From Agrococcus jenensis (GTDB lineage: Bacteria > Actinomycetota > Actinomycetes > Actinomycetales > Microbacteriaceae): a DNA stretch of 64,000 nucleotides. Every line of letters begins with the position of its first letter. Position 1 is the stretch's first letter. A program made the translations under genes and the position numbers. Below, one piece after another: positions 57,555 through 64,000 of the stretch. The notes under the pieces are model-generated. The model saw only the letters and a program-made list of their open reading frames with translations, did no database searches and had not been told where the DNA came from. Where the stretch lies: positions 2,232,001 through 2,296,000 of the forward strand of contig NZ_RKHJ01000001.1 of the NCBI RefSeq assembly GCF_003752465.1. Reading direction: 5' to 3'.

Positions 57555-59825
57555 TCATGCCACGGCGACTGCCGCGCGAGCGCGGCGGGCCGCCTCGACG
57601 AGGTTGCCGAGGCTCTCGACCGTCTCGGCGTAGCCGCGGGTCTTGAGCCCGCAGTCGGGGTTCACCCACAGCAGCTCGTCCGAGATGGCGCCGGTCGCGA
57701 TCGAGAGCAGCTCGTCGAGCTCCTCGCGCGCCGGCACCCGCGGGGAGTGGATGTCGTAGACGCCGGGTCCGATACCGCGCCCGAAGCCGTGCCCGGCGAG
57801 CGCGTCGACGACCTCCATCTTCGATCGGGCCGCCTCGATGCTCGTGACGTCGGCGTCGAGCCCGTCGATCGCGTCGACGACCGTGTTGAACTCCGAGTAG
57901 CAGAGGTGCGTGTGGATCTGCGTGGCGGGCGCCGCCGCGGCGGTCGCGAGCCGGAACGCCCCGACCGACCAGTCCAGGTAGGCGGGCCGAGCCTCGCGCC
58001 GCAGCGGCAGCAGCTCGCGCAGCGCCGGCTCGTCGACCTGCACGATCCGGATGCCGGCCGCCTCGAGGTCGGCGATCTCGTCGGCGAGCGCGAGCGCCAC
58101 CTGGTCGGCCGTCTCGCCGAGCGGCTGGTCGTCGCGGACGAACGACCACGCGAGGATCGTGACGGGTCCCGTGAGCATGCCCTTCACGGGCCGGTCGGTG
58201 AGCGACTGCGCGAAGGCGATCCACTCGACCGTGAACGCCTCCGGGCGCGCCACGTCGCCCCACAGGATCGACGGCCGCGTCGCGCGCGAGCCGTAGGACT
58301 GCACCCAGCCGTGCTGCGTCGGCGCGAAGCCGTCGAAGTGCTCGGCGAAGTACTGCACCATGTCGTTGCGCTCCGGCTCGCCGTGCACGAGCACGTCGAG
58401 GCCGAGCTCCTCCTGCAGCGCGACGACGCGGCGCACCTCGTCGCGCAGCACCTCGGCGTAGCCGGCGTCGTCGAGCTCGCCACGCGCGTTGCGCGCTCGG
58501 GCCGAGCGGATGTCGCCCGTCTGCGGGAACGAGCCGATCGTGGTCGTCGGCAGCGGCGGCAGCTCGAGCGCGGCCCGCTGCTGCGCGGCGCGATCGTCGT
58601 ACGGGCTGCGCGTGCGGGCGTCGGCAGGCAGCGCGGCGAGGCGCTCGCGCACCGCGCCGTCGTGCACGCCGGGCGCCGCGCGCCGGTCGTCGATCGCCGC
58701 GCGGGCGGCGCCGAACGCAGCCTCGTCGACGTCTCCCGCGAGCGCGGCGGCGAGGGTCGCGACCTCCGCGACCTTCTGGTCGGCGAAGGCGAGCCACGAT
58801 CGCAGCCGCGGCTCGAGCGCCGCCTCGGCGTCGAGGTCGTGCGGCACGTGCAGCAGCGTGGTGCTCGTGCCGACCGAGACGGGACCGCGCTCCGCGAGGG
58901 CGCGCAGCGCCTCGAGCGCGGCGTCGAGGTCGGTGCGCCAGACGTTGCGGCCGTGCACGACGCCGGCGACGAGCTGCACGCCGTCGGTCTCGGGGGCCGT
59001 GCCGCGCACGAGGTCGACGGCGAGCGCGTCGACCGCGTCGGCGAGCGGCTCGACCCGGCCGGCCGCGTCGCCGTGGCCGACGTGCAGCAGCACGCGCAAG
59101 CCTGCCGCCCGAGCGGCCTCGATGCCGGCGCGCGCGACGTCCTGCAGCTCGGCGAGCGTGGCGTCCTCGTGGTCGGCGACGAGCGCCGGCTCGTCGAGCT
59201 GGATCCAGGTGGCGCCCGCGGCGGCGAGCGCCGCGGCGAGCGCCGCGTAGGCGGGCACGAGCCGCTCCGCGAGGTCGAGCGGGCGGACACCGGTGCCCTT
59301 GGCGAGCGCGAGGTAGGTCGCGGGTCCGACGACGACCGGCCGGGCGTGCACGCCAGCCGCGCCGGCCTCGACGAAGCGATCGACGATGCGCGTGTCCGCG
59401 AGCGAGAAGTTCGACGCGGCGTCGAGCTCGGGCACCAGGTAGTGGTAGTTCGAGTCGAGCCACTTCGTCATCTCGAGCGGCACGTCGTCGCCGGCGCCGC
59501 GCGCGAGCAGCCACTCGCCAGCGAGGCCCGACGGCAGTCGTCCGCGCAGGCGGGCGGGCACCGCGCCGAACGTCAGCGTCGCATCCAGCACGTGGTCGTA
59601 GTGCGCGCCCTCGACAGGGATCGATGCGTCATCGGCGCGCAGGCCGAGCGCGACGAGCCGCTGCAGGTCGGCGAGCCGGTTGGCGCGGGCCGCCTCGTGG
59701 AAGGCGGCGTCGTCGATCGCGTCGCGCCAGTGCGACTCGAGCGCGCGCTTCAGCTCGCGGCGGCGGCCGATGCGCGGGTAGCCGAGGATCGTGCCGCCGG
59801 GGAAGGCGGGGGTGGTGGTGGTCAT
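57555..59825 (-). CDS. metE: Cobalamin-independent methionine synthase MetE
   Basis: The 756-residue enzyme is full length, with N- and C-terminal barrels. Zinc ligands are His640, Cys642 (THLCYSEFN) and Cys725 (NPDCGLKTR), matching E. coli H641, C643, C726. The N-terminal part begins GTILGYPRIGRRRELKRALE. It makes methionine from homocysteine and 5-methyltetrahydrofolate polyglutamate in the cytoplasm. It follows metF with an ATGA overlap and closes the patB-metY-metF-metE operon. No riboswitch-like B12 element is seen. Confidence 0.96.
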   Translation of the reverse strand: MTTTTPAFPGGTILGYPRIGRRRELKRALESHWRDAIDDAAFHEAARANRLADLQRLVALGLRADDASIPVEGAHYDHVLDATLTFGAVPARLRGRLPSGLAGEWLLARGAGDDVPLEMTKWLDSNYHYLVPELDAASNFSLADTRIVDRFVEAGAAGVHARPVVVGPATYLALAKGTGVRPLDLAERLVPAYAALAAALAAAGATWIQLDEPALVADHEDATLAELQDVARAGIEAARAAGLRVLLHVGHGDAAGRVEPLADAVDALAVDLVRGTAPETDGVQLVAGVVHGRNVWRTDLDAALEALRALAERGPVSVGTSTTLLHVPHDLDAEAALEPRLRSWLAFADQKVAEVATLAAALAGDVDEAAFGAARAAIDDRRAAPGVHDGAVRERLAALPADARTRSPYDDRAAQQRAALELPPLPTTTIGSFPQTGDIRSARARNARGELDDAGYAEVLRDEVRRVVALQEELGLDVLVHGEPERNDMVQYFAEHFDGFAPTQHGWVQSYGSRATRPSILWGDVARPEAFTVEWIAFAQSLTDRPVKGMLTGPVTILAWSFVRDDQPLGETADQVALALADEIADLEAAGIRIVQVDEPALRELLPLRREARPAYLDWSVGAFRLATAAAAPATQIHTHLCYSEFNTVVDAIDGLDADVTSIEAARSKMEVVDALAGHGFGRGIGPGVYDIHSPRVPAREELDELLSIATGAISDELLWVNPDCGLKTRGYAETVESLGNLVEAARRARAAVAVA

Positions 59826-60778
59826 GGTGCTCCGGTCGGGGTGGGGGCGGTGAGGGGGAGTGCGCCGACGCCGGCGAGGACGTCGATCGCCGGTCGATGG
59901 TCGTTGAACGTGTAGAGGTGCACGGCGCCGGGGTCGTGCTCGGCGAGCGCGCCGATGAGGGCGACCGCGGCGTCGACGCCGAGCCGGCGCGCGTCGTCGG
60001 GGCTCGCAGCCTCGAGCTGCTCCGCGAGCACGCGCGGCACGCCCTCGCCCGCGAGCTCGGCCGAGCGGATGAGCCGGCGGACGGTCGTCGGCACCACGAC
60101 GCCGGGCACGATCGGGATCGTGACGCCGCGGGAGCGGGCGAGCTCGACGAAGCGTGCGTAGTCGTAGGGGTCGAAGAACAGCTGCGTGATGGCCATCGTC
60201 GCGCCGGCCGACTGCTTCGCGAGCAGCGCGTCGACGTCGCTGCGCCGCGTGCCCGCGCCCGGGTGGCCGTTCGGGAACGCGGCGACGGCGATCTCGGTCG
60301 CCGCGCGCCGAGCCCCGAGGGCGGCGCCGCGCCGCTCGCCGAGGATCGGGGCGCGCAGCCCGGGCAGCGGCGTCTCGGCATACGGCATCCGCTCGGCCTC
60401 GACCCGGCCGATGAGCTGCACCAGCTCGGCCGCGGAGGCGAGCGTGCGCTTGGGGCGGACGTCGCCGTCACGCGGCGGATCGCCCCGCAGGGCGAGGAAC
60501 TTCGTGATGCCGGCGTCGAGGAACTGCCGCACGAGCCTGCCGGTCTCGTCGACCTCCAGCCCCGCGCACGTCAGGTGCGCCATCGGGCTGGCGCCCCCGT
60601 CGAGCAGGCGCTGCAGCACGTCGAGCGAGTGCGAGGTCGAGGTGCCGGCGGCGCCGAACGTGACCGAGACGAACTCGGGCTCGAGCGCGGCGAAGGCGTC
60701 GACGGCGGCCTCGACCCGCAGCCGCGCGGCCTCGTCGCGCGGCGGGTAGAGCTCGAACGAGTAGCGCAGCCGGCTCAC
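59822..60778 (-). CDS. metF: 5,10-methylenetetrahydrofolate reductase MetF
   Basis: The 318-residue TIM-barrel FAD enzyme shows the MetF landmarks SFELYPPRDEAARLRVE (with the conserved Glu), SVTFGAAGTST, AHLTCAGLEVDETGRLV, FLALRGDPP, and LFFDPYDYARFVELARSRG. It reduces methylene-THF to methyl-THF, the methyl donor for the adjacent MetE. It starts at GTG 60778 with a GTGA overlap with metY and ends with an ATGA overlap with metE, so methyl donor and acceptor enzymes are made together. Confidence 0.95.
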   Translation of the reverse strand: MSRLRYSFELYPPRDEAARLRVEAAVDAFAALEPEFVSVTFGAAGTSTSHSLDVLQRLLDGGASPMAHLTCAGLEVDETGRLVRQFLDAGITKFLALRGDPPRDGDVRPKRTLASAAELVQLIGRVEAERMPYAETPLPGLRAPILGERRGAALGARRAATEIAVAAFPNGHPGAGTRRSDVDALLAKQSAGATMAITQLFFDPYDYARFVELARSRGVTIPIVPGVVVPTTVRRLIRSAELAGEGVPRVLAEQLEAASPDDARRLGVDAAVALIGALAEHDPGAVHLYTFNDHRPAIDVLAGVGALPLTAPTPTGAP

Positions 60779-62118
60779 GGGTGCACCGCCTCGAGCTGCG
60801 CGGCGGCCGAGCGCCGCGTCGCGGTGCGCTCGCCCGCCGCGAGCACCGCGTCGAGCGCCTGCTCGAGGTCCGCCACGATGTCGTCGACGAGCTCGATGCC
60901 CACCGAGATGCGCACGAGCCCCTCGGTGATGCCGAGCCCGGCGCGCTCCGCGTCGTCGAGCTTGCCGTGGATGGTGCTGCCGGTGTGGATCGCGAGGGTG
61001 CGCACGTCGCCGATGTGCGTCATCTGGCTGACGAGCCGCAGGCCGTCGAGGAACGTGCGCGCGGCGTCCCTGCCGCCCGCGAGGTCGATCGACACGATCG
61101 ACCCCGCGCCGTCGGGGAGCAGCCGGGCGACGCGCTCCGCCTGACCGTCGGCGCGGCCGGGGTAGTGCACGCGCGCGACGGCGGGGTGGTCCTGCAGCGC
61201 GTCGGCCACGGCCACCGCGTTCGCGACGTGCCGCTCCATCCGCAGCGACAGCGTCTCGATGCCGTGCAGCAGCAGGAACGTGCTCGAGGGCGGCACGGTC
61301 GGGCCGTGCTCGAGCACGACGACCGAGCGCAGGTAGGCGCTGTAGGCCGCGGCGCCGAAGCGCTCGGCGAACGACGGGGCGCCGTGCGGGCGGGGTTCGT
61401 GCAGGTGCGGGAAGCGGGCGGCCGCGGCCGTCCAGTCGAAGCCGCCGCCGTCGACGATCGCGCCGCCGATGACCGAGCCGTGGCCGCCGAGCCACTTGGA
61501 GGTCGAGTGGATGACGACGGCCGCGCCGTGCTCGACGGGTCGGCAGAGGTACGGGGTCGCGACGGTGTTGTCGACCACGAGTGGCACCCCGGTGCGCGCC
61601 GACACGCGGCCCAGCAGCGCGAGGTCGACGACCTCGCCGAGCGGGTTCGCGATCGACTCGGCGTAGATCGCGCGCGTGCTCGGCCGCACGGCGGCGACCC
61701 AGGCGTCCTCGTCGGCGTCGATCGGCAGCGCCTCGAACTCGAGGCCCTGCCGGCGCAGCGCGCCGCGGATCATCTCGCGCGTGCCTTCGTAGAGGCGGTC
61801 GGTGGTGAGGATGTGGTCGCCCGCCTGCGCGAGCGCGCTGAGCGCCATCGCGATCGCGGCCTGGCCGCTCGCGACGAGCACGCCGTCGACACCGCCCTCC
61901 AGGTCTGCGATGCGCCGCGCCGCGACGACGTTCGTGGGGTTGTCGTTGCGCGAGTAGGCGCGGCGGGCGCTGCGGCCGGCGAAGCGCTCGACCCCGTCGT
62001 CGAAGCTGTCGAAGACGTAGCCGGCGCTCTGGTAGATCGGGGTGACGCGCGCGCCGGCCTCGGCGTCGACGATCGCGCCGGCGTGCACCTGCCGGGTCTC
62101 GAAGCCGAGCCCGCTCAT
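60775..62118 (-). CDS. metY: O-acetylhomoserine sulfhydrylase (MetY) / Cys-Met metabolism PLP enzyme
   Basis: The 447-residue PLP enzyme of the Cys/Met metabolism family begins GFETRQVHAGAIVDAEAG and has TPIYQSAGYVFDSFDDGVER, SRNDNPTNVVAARRIADLEG and the PLP Lys in HSTSKWLGGHGSVIGG. The tail LVRISVGIELVDDIVADLEQ is typical. The length and the long internal segment (FPHLHEPRPHGAPSF) favour O-acetylhomoserine sulfhydrylase (MetY) over cystathionine gamma-synthase, which is usually shorter. It makes homocysteine from O-acetylhomoserine and sulfide. It overlaps patB and metF by ATGA and GTGA. Confidence 0.9.
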   Translation of the reverse strand: MSGLGFETRQVHAGAIVDAEAGARVTPIYQSAGYVFDSFDDGVERFAGRSARRAYSRNDNPTNVVAARRIADLEGGVDGVLVASGQAAIAMALSALAQAGDHILTTDRLYEGTREMIRGALRRQGLEFEALPIDADEDAWVAAVRPSTRAIYAESIANPLGEVVDLALLGRVSARTGVPLVVDNTVATPYLCRPVEHGAAVVIHSTSKWLGGHGSVIGGAIVDGGGFDWTAAAARFPHLHEPRPHGAPSFAERFGAAAYSAYLRSVVVLEHGPTVPPSSTFLLLHGIETLSLRMERHVANAVAVADALQDHPAVARVHYPGRADGQAERVARLLPDGAGSIVSIDLAGGRDAARTFLDGLRLVSQMTHIGDVRTLAIHTGSTIHGKLDDAERAGLGITEGLVRISVGIELVDDIVADLEQALDAVLAAGERTATRRSAAAQLEAVHP

Positions 62119-63314
62119 CGCGCGACCCCCGCGGGCACGAGCGCCGTGGCGATGCGGTCGACCGCCTCCTCGAGCACGGGGGCGGGCGTCGCGAAGACGA
62201 GCCGCACGTGGTCGTCGAAGCCGGCCCCGCAGAGCGCGCCGTCGGTGAGCGCCACGCCCGCGCGGTCGAGCAGCAGCGACGCGGGCGAGCCGGCGCCGCG
62301 GCCGAGGTCGAGCGCACCGAGGTCGAGCCACGCGAGGTAGGTGGCCTCCGGCGGCCGCCACCGCACGGCGGGCAGCCGCTCGGCGACGAGCGCCGCGAGC
62401 AGGTCGCGGCTGCGCTGCAGGTAGGCGATCGCGCCCTCGAGCCACGCGCCGCCGTCGCGGTAGGCGGCGGTCGCGGCGATGACGCCGAGGGTCGACGCGC
62501 CGTGGACGACCGCGAAGCCGAAGCGGCGGTAGACGGCCTCGTCCGCGTCGTTCGAGGTGATGAGCTGCGCGGCCTTGAGGCCGGGCACGTTCCACGCCTT
62601 CGAGGCGCTCGTGCCGGTGATGGTGTGCGAGGCGGCGGTCTCGGAGACGGAGGCGTACGGCACGTGCCCGCGACCGTCGAAGCGGATCGGGGCGTGGATC
62701 TCGTCGGCGAAGACGCGCCCGCCGTGGCGCTCGACGAGCAGCGCGATCGCCTCGAGCTCCTCGCGCGGCAGCACCGTGCCGGTGGGGTTGTGCGGGTTGC
62801 AGAGCACGAGCGTGCCGGCGCCGGCGGCGAACGCGCGGTCGATCCCGTCGAGGTCGTGCTGCCAGCGGCCGTCCACGACGACGCCGGGGACCTCCACGAC
62901 CCGGCGGCCCAGCCGCTCGAGGTAGGTGAGGAACGGCATGTAGGCGGGCGTCGGCACGATCACGGCGGAGCCCGCGGGGGAGTACTCCTCGACGGCGACG
63001 CCGAGCGCGGCCATGACGTCGGAGACCGCGTGCACGCGCTCCGGGTCGACGAGCCACCCGTGCTCCCTCGCCTGCCACGCCGCGGCGGCCTCACCGAGCT
63101 CGGCGGCCGTCGAGGGGGAGAGGTAGCCCAGCACGTCGTCTGCGATCGCGCGGCCGAGCGCATCGCGCACGGCCGGGGCCGTGCCGAAGTCCATCTCGGC
63201 GACCCACGCGCCGATCGTGCCGGGGTGCAGGCTCCACTTGCGGCTCGACGGCCGCTCGAGGTCGACCCTGCGGATCGCGTCCCACGCGTGCTCGTCGCGA
63301 CCGTGCCCGTCCAT
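62115..63314 (-). CDS. patB: MalY/PatB-type cystathionine beta-lyase (aminotransferase fold)
   Basis: The 399-residue fold-type I PLP enzyme has WVAEMDFGTAPAVRDALGRA near the start, the MalY/PatB CNPHNPTGTVLPREELE motif, ADEIHAPIRFDGRGHVP and the PLP Lys in TSASKAWNVPGLKAAQ. PatB/MalY enzymes cleave cystathionine or cysteine S-conjugates to pyruvate, ammonia and a thiol such as homocysteine. Alternative: C-S lyase for other substrates. The ATG at 63314 is preceded by GGAGGGAG. It is the first gene of the methionine operon; a hairpin covers the ribosome binding site. Confidence 0.9.
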   Translation of the reverse strand: MDGHGRDEHAWDAIRRVDLERPSSRKWSLHPGTIGAWVAEMDFGTAPAVRDALGRAIADDVLGYLSPSTAAELGEAAAAWQAREHGWLVDPERVHAVSDVMAALGVAVEEYSPAGSAVIVPTPAYMPFLTYLERLGRRVVEVPGVVVDGRWQHDLDGIDRAFAAGAGTLVLCNPHNPTGTVLPREELEAIALLVERHGGRVFADEIHAPIRFDGRGHVPYASVSETAASHTITGTSASKAWNVPGLKAAQLITSNDADEAVYRRFGFAVVHGASTLGVIAATAAYRDGGAWLEGAIAYLQRSRDLLAALVAERLPAVRWRPPEATYLAWLDLGALDLGRGAGSPASLLLDRAGVALTDGALCGAGFDDHVRLVFATPAPVLEEAVDRIATALVPAGVAR

Positions 63315-63322
63315 GCTGCTCC

Positions 63323-63341
63323 CTCCGTCGTGCTGACGGAG
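63323..63341 (-). promoter_or_regulatory. Hairpin sequestering the ribosome binding site of the methionine operon
   Basis: On the minus strand CTCCGTC AGCAC GACGGAG is a perfect 7-bp stem with a 5-nt loop. Its 3' arm GACGGAG runs into the Shine-Dalgarno GGAGGGAG of patB, so folding would hide part of it. I find no full match to a known SAM riboswitch; the structure is short and may be a simple translational switch. Confidence 0.5.
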
Positions 63342-63401
63342 CCAGACAAGCAGGGGCGCGGGGCCGAAGCCCAGCACGCTGGTAACACGGCGACATGCGG
63401 G

Positions 63402-63902
63402 TCAGTCCCCGCGGCTCGCCCCCCGGCGGGCAGCCCACGCGATGACCCACAGCCCGACGACGGCCGCGGCGCACGCGATGCTCGCCCAGAGGCCGGCCGT
63501 GGCCGAGACGACGACCTCGAAGATGAAGCTCGTCACGCCGATGACGAGGATCGACACGACCGCGAGCGTCGCGATGAGCAGCACGTTGCAGAACCGCACG
63601 ATCTGCTGCTTCATGCTGCGCTGGAAGTGCAGGCGGTGCACGAGCACGGGCGTGAGCCCGAGCAGGGTCGCGAGCGCGGCGATCGCGACGAGCACGAGGT
63701 AGTGCTGGACCTCATCCGCGTCGAGGTCCTCGAACCGCGACTGGAAGGCGACTGCGAGCAGGAAGCCCGAGATGAGCTGCGTGCCGGTGAGCACGACCCG
63801 CAGCTCCTGCAGGATGTCCGAGAAGTTGCGGTCGGCGCGCTCCTCGGGCGTCTCATCGCGCCCGCGCTCGTCGCGCCCCGCTCCCTCGCTCACACGACGC
63901 AT
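63402..63902 (-). CDS. DUF6328-family membrane protein
   Basis: The 166-residue protein begins with a charged N-terminus (EGAGRDERGRDETPEERADR) and the family start NFSDILQELRVVLTGTQLIS. Four helices follow: GFLLAVAFQSRF, YLVLVAIAALATLLGLTPVLV, FCNVLLIATLAVVSILVIGV and ASIACAAAVVGLWVIAW, and an HRLHFQRSMKQ loop lies between the second and third. The pattern matches DUF6328, a four-helix actinobacterial membrane family of unknown role. A GTG at 63893 with a GGAT-type hexamer upstream could be the true start rather than the ATG at 63902. It is upstream of, and co-oriented with, the methionine operon. Confidence 0.82.
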   Translation of the reverse strand: MRRVSEGAGRDERGRDETPEERADRNFSDILQELRVVLTGTQLISGFLLAVAFQSRFEDLDADEVQHYLVLVAIAALATLLGLTPVLVHRLHFQRSMKQQIVRFCNVLLIATLAVVSILVIGVTSFIFEVVVSATAGLWASIACAAAVVGLWVIAWAARRGASRGD

Positions 63903-63915
63903 CCTGCCACGGCTC

Positions 63916-64000
63916 TCAGTGGTCGCGCAGGCGCTCGATGAGCTCCGCCTTCTTGAGCGTCGAGGTGCCCTCGATGCCGAGCTCCTTCGCGCGGTCGCGC
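63916..64000 (-). CDS. SAP/Rho-N-like helical protein, C-terminal end (partial)
   Basis: Only the last 27 residues are in the window: RDRAKELGIEGTSTLKKAEL, then IERLRDH and a TGA stop at 63916. The pattern xxAKxLGIEGxSxLxKxELIxRLR is that of SAP or Rho N-terminal-type helix pairs, found in small actinobacterial nucleic-acid-binding proteins such as DUF7218. The start and the rest lie to the right of the window. Too little is visible for a firmer call. Confidence 0.6.
   Translation of the reverse strand, partial: RDRAKELGIEGTSTLKKAELIERLRDH

Noticed and set aside
57436..57558. Small minus-strand ORF overlapping the metE stop by ATGA
   Set aside because: The 40-residue product (MSGVRLAVFDALPDAGSIGR...) runs through the inverted repeat and into the DUF808 gene. 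Its ends simply reflect the two repeat arms and it resembles nothing.
55703..63337. Shared octamer GTGCTGAC in the leaders of the monooxygenase and methionine operons as a sulfur regulator site
   Set aside because: Only 8 bp are shared and a chance match is likely in 64 kb; the flanks differ. The known McbR-like TAGAC-N6-GTCTA pattern is absent.
63315..63401. SAM riboswitch (known class)
   Set aside because: The leader is shorter than most SAM aptamers and no conserved core of a class I, II, III or SAM/SAH motif can be traced by eye.

Overview
The window looks like the chromosome of a very high-GC actinobacterium, most likely Microbacteriaceae (Agrococcus- or Microbacterium-like). The reasons are the strong G/C bias at third codon positions, the many start/stop overlaps (ATGA, GTGA, TGATG), the frequent GTG starts, several genes with a -10-like hexamer only 6-7 nt before the start codon (leaderless transcripts), and the gene content: F420-type nitroreductase, DUF6328, DUF1272, Pls-type NRPS and ECF42 sigma factor. 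I saw no rRNA, tRNA, phage, IS element or CRISPR array. No gap between genes exceeds 300 bases. Genus assignment is inference.

Layout. 1-4975: the end of an OhrR-type peroxide sensor, a small membrane protein, a DapA/NanA-family aldolase divergent from an aldo/keto reductase, a membrane protein, and a DUF1272 protein coupled to a flavin disulfide reductase. 5001-15151: a sugar locus, with an FGGY kinase and aldose 1-epimerase divergent from a YtfQ-YtfR-YtfT-YjfF-type furanose ABC importer, then a second YtfR-like ATPase and a LacI regulator. 15267-23619: a D,D-carboxypeptidase-like protein, small proteins, an ECF42 sigma factor with its DGPF/YCII partner and a translationally coupled alpha/beta hydrolase, an aldo/keto reductase, a second flavin disulfide reductase and two tiny membrane proteins. 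23635-31162: an RraA-family protein, a GH13_33 trehalose synthase, a zinc alcohol dehydrogenase, a methyltransferase, an F420-type reductase, a compact GH13 enzyme and a 4'-phosphopantetheinyl transferase.

31173-38667: an Lrp/AsnC-type regulator divergent from a tightly overlapping six-gene catabolic operon (HpPgdA/imidase-type deacetylase, MHS-type transporter, SDR, ketopantoate-reductase-like protein, M20 hydrolase, old yellow enzyme) whose substrate I cannot name. 38801-44097: a Pls/PosA-type single-module NRPS coupled by a GTGA overlap to an M1 metallopeptidase; the phosphopantetheinyl transferase 9 kb away could activate the NRPS. 44237-47546: a PutP symporter, a MetE-C-like zinc methyltransferase and a dodecin. 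47631-55677: an eight-gene minus-strand operon with an oligopeptide-type ABC importer, an LLM flavin monooxygenase, two CMD proteins and a VOC protein, a recurrent but functionally unassigned association. 55783-63314: small conserved proteins, a DUF808 membrane protein and a patB-metY-metF-metE methionine operon with a hairpin over its first ribosome binding site. The window ends in a DUF6328 protein and the tail of a SAP/Rho-N-like protein.

The most unusual non-coding features are two related intergenic elements (30371-30578 and 38676-38790). Each follows a stop codon, shares a left border, and contains 19-bp-period units in one orientation followed by units in the opposite orientation.
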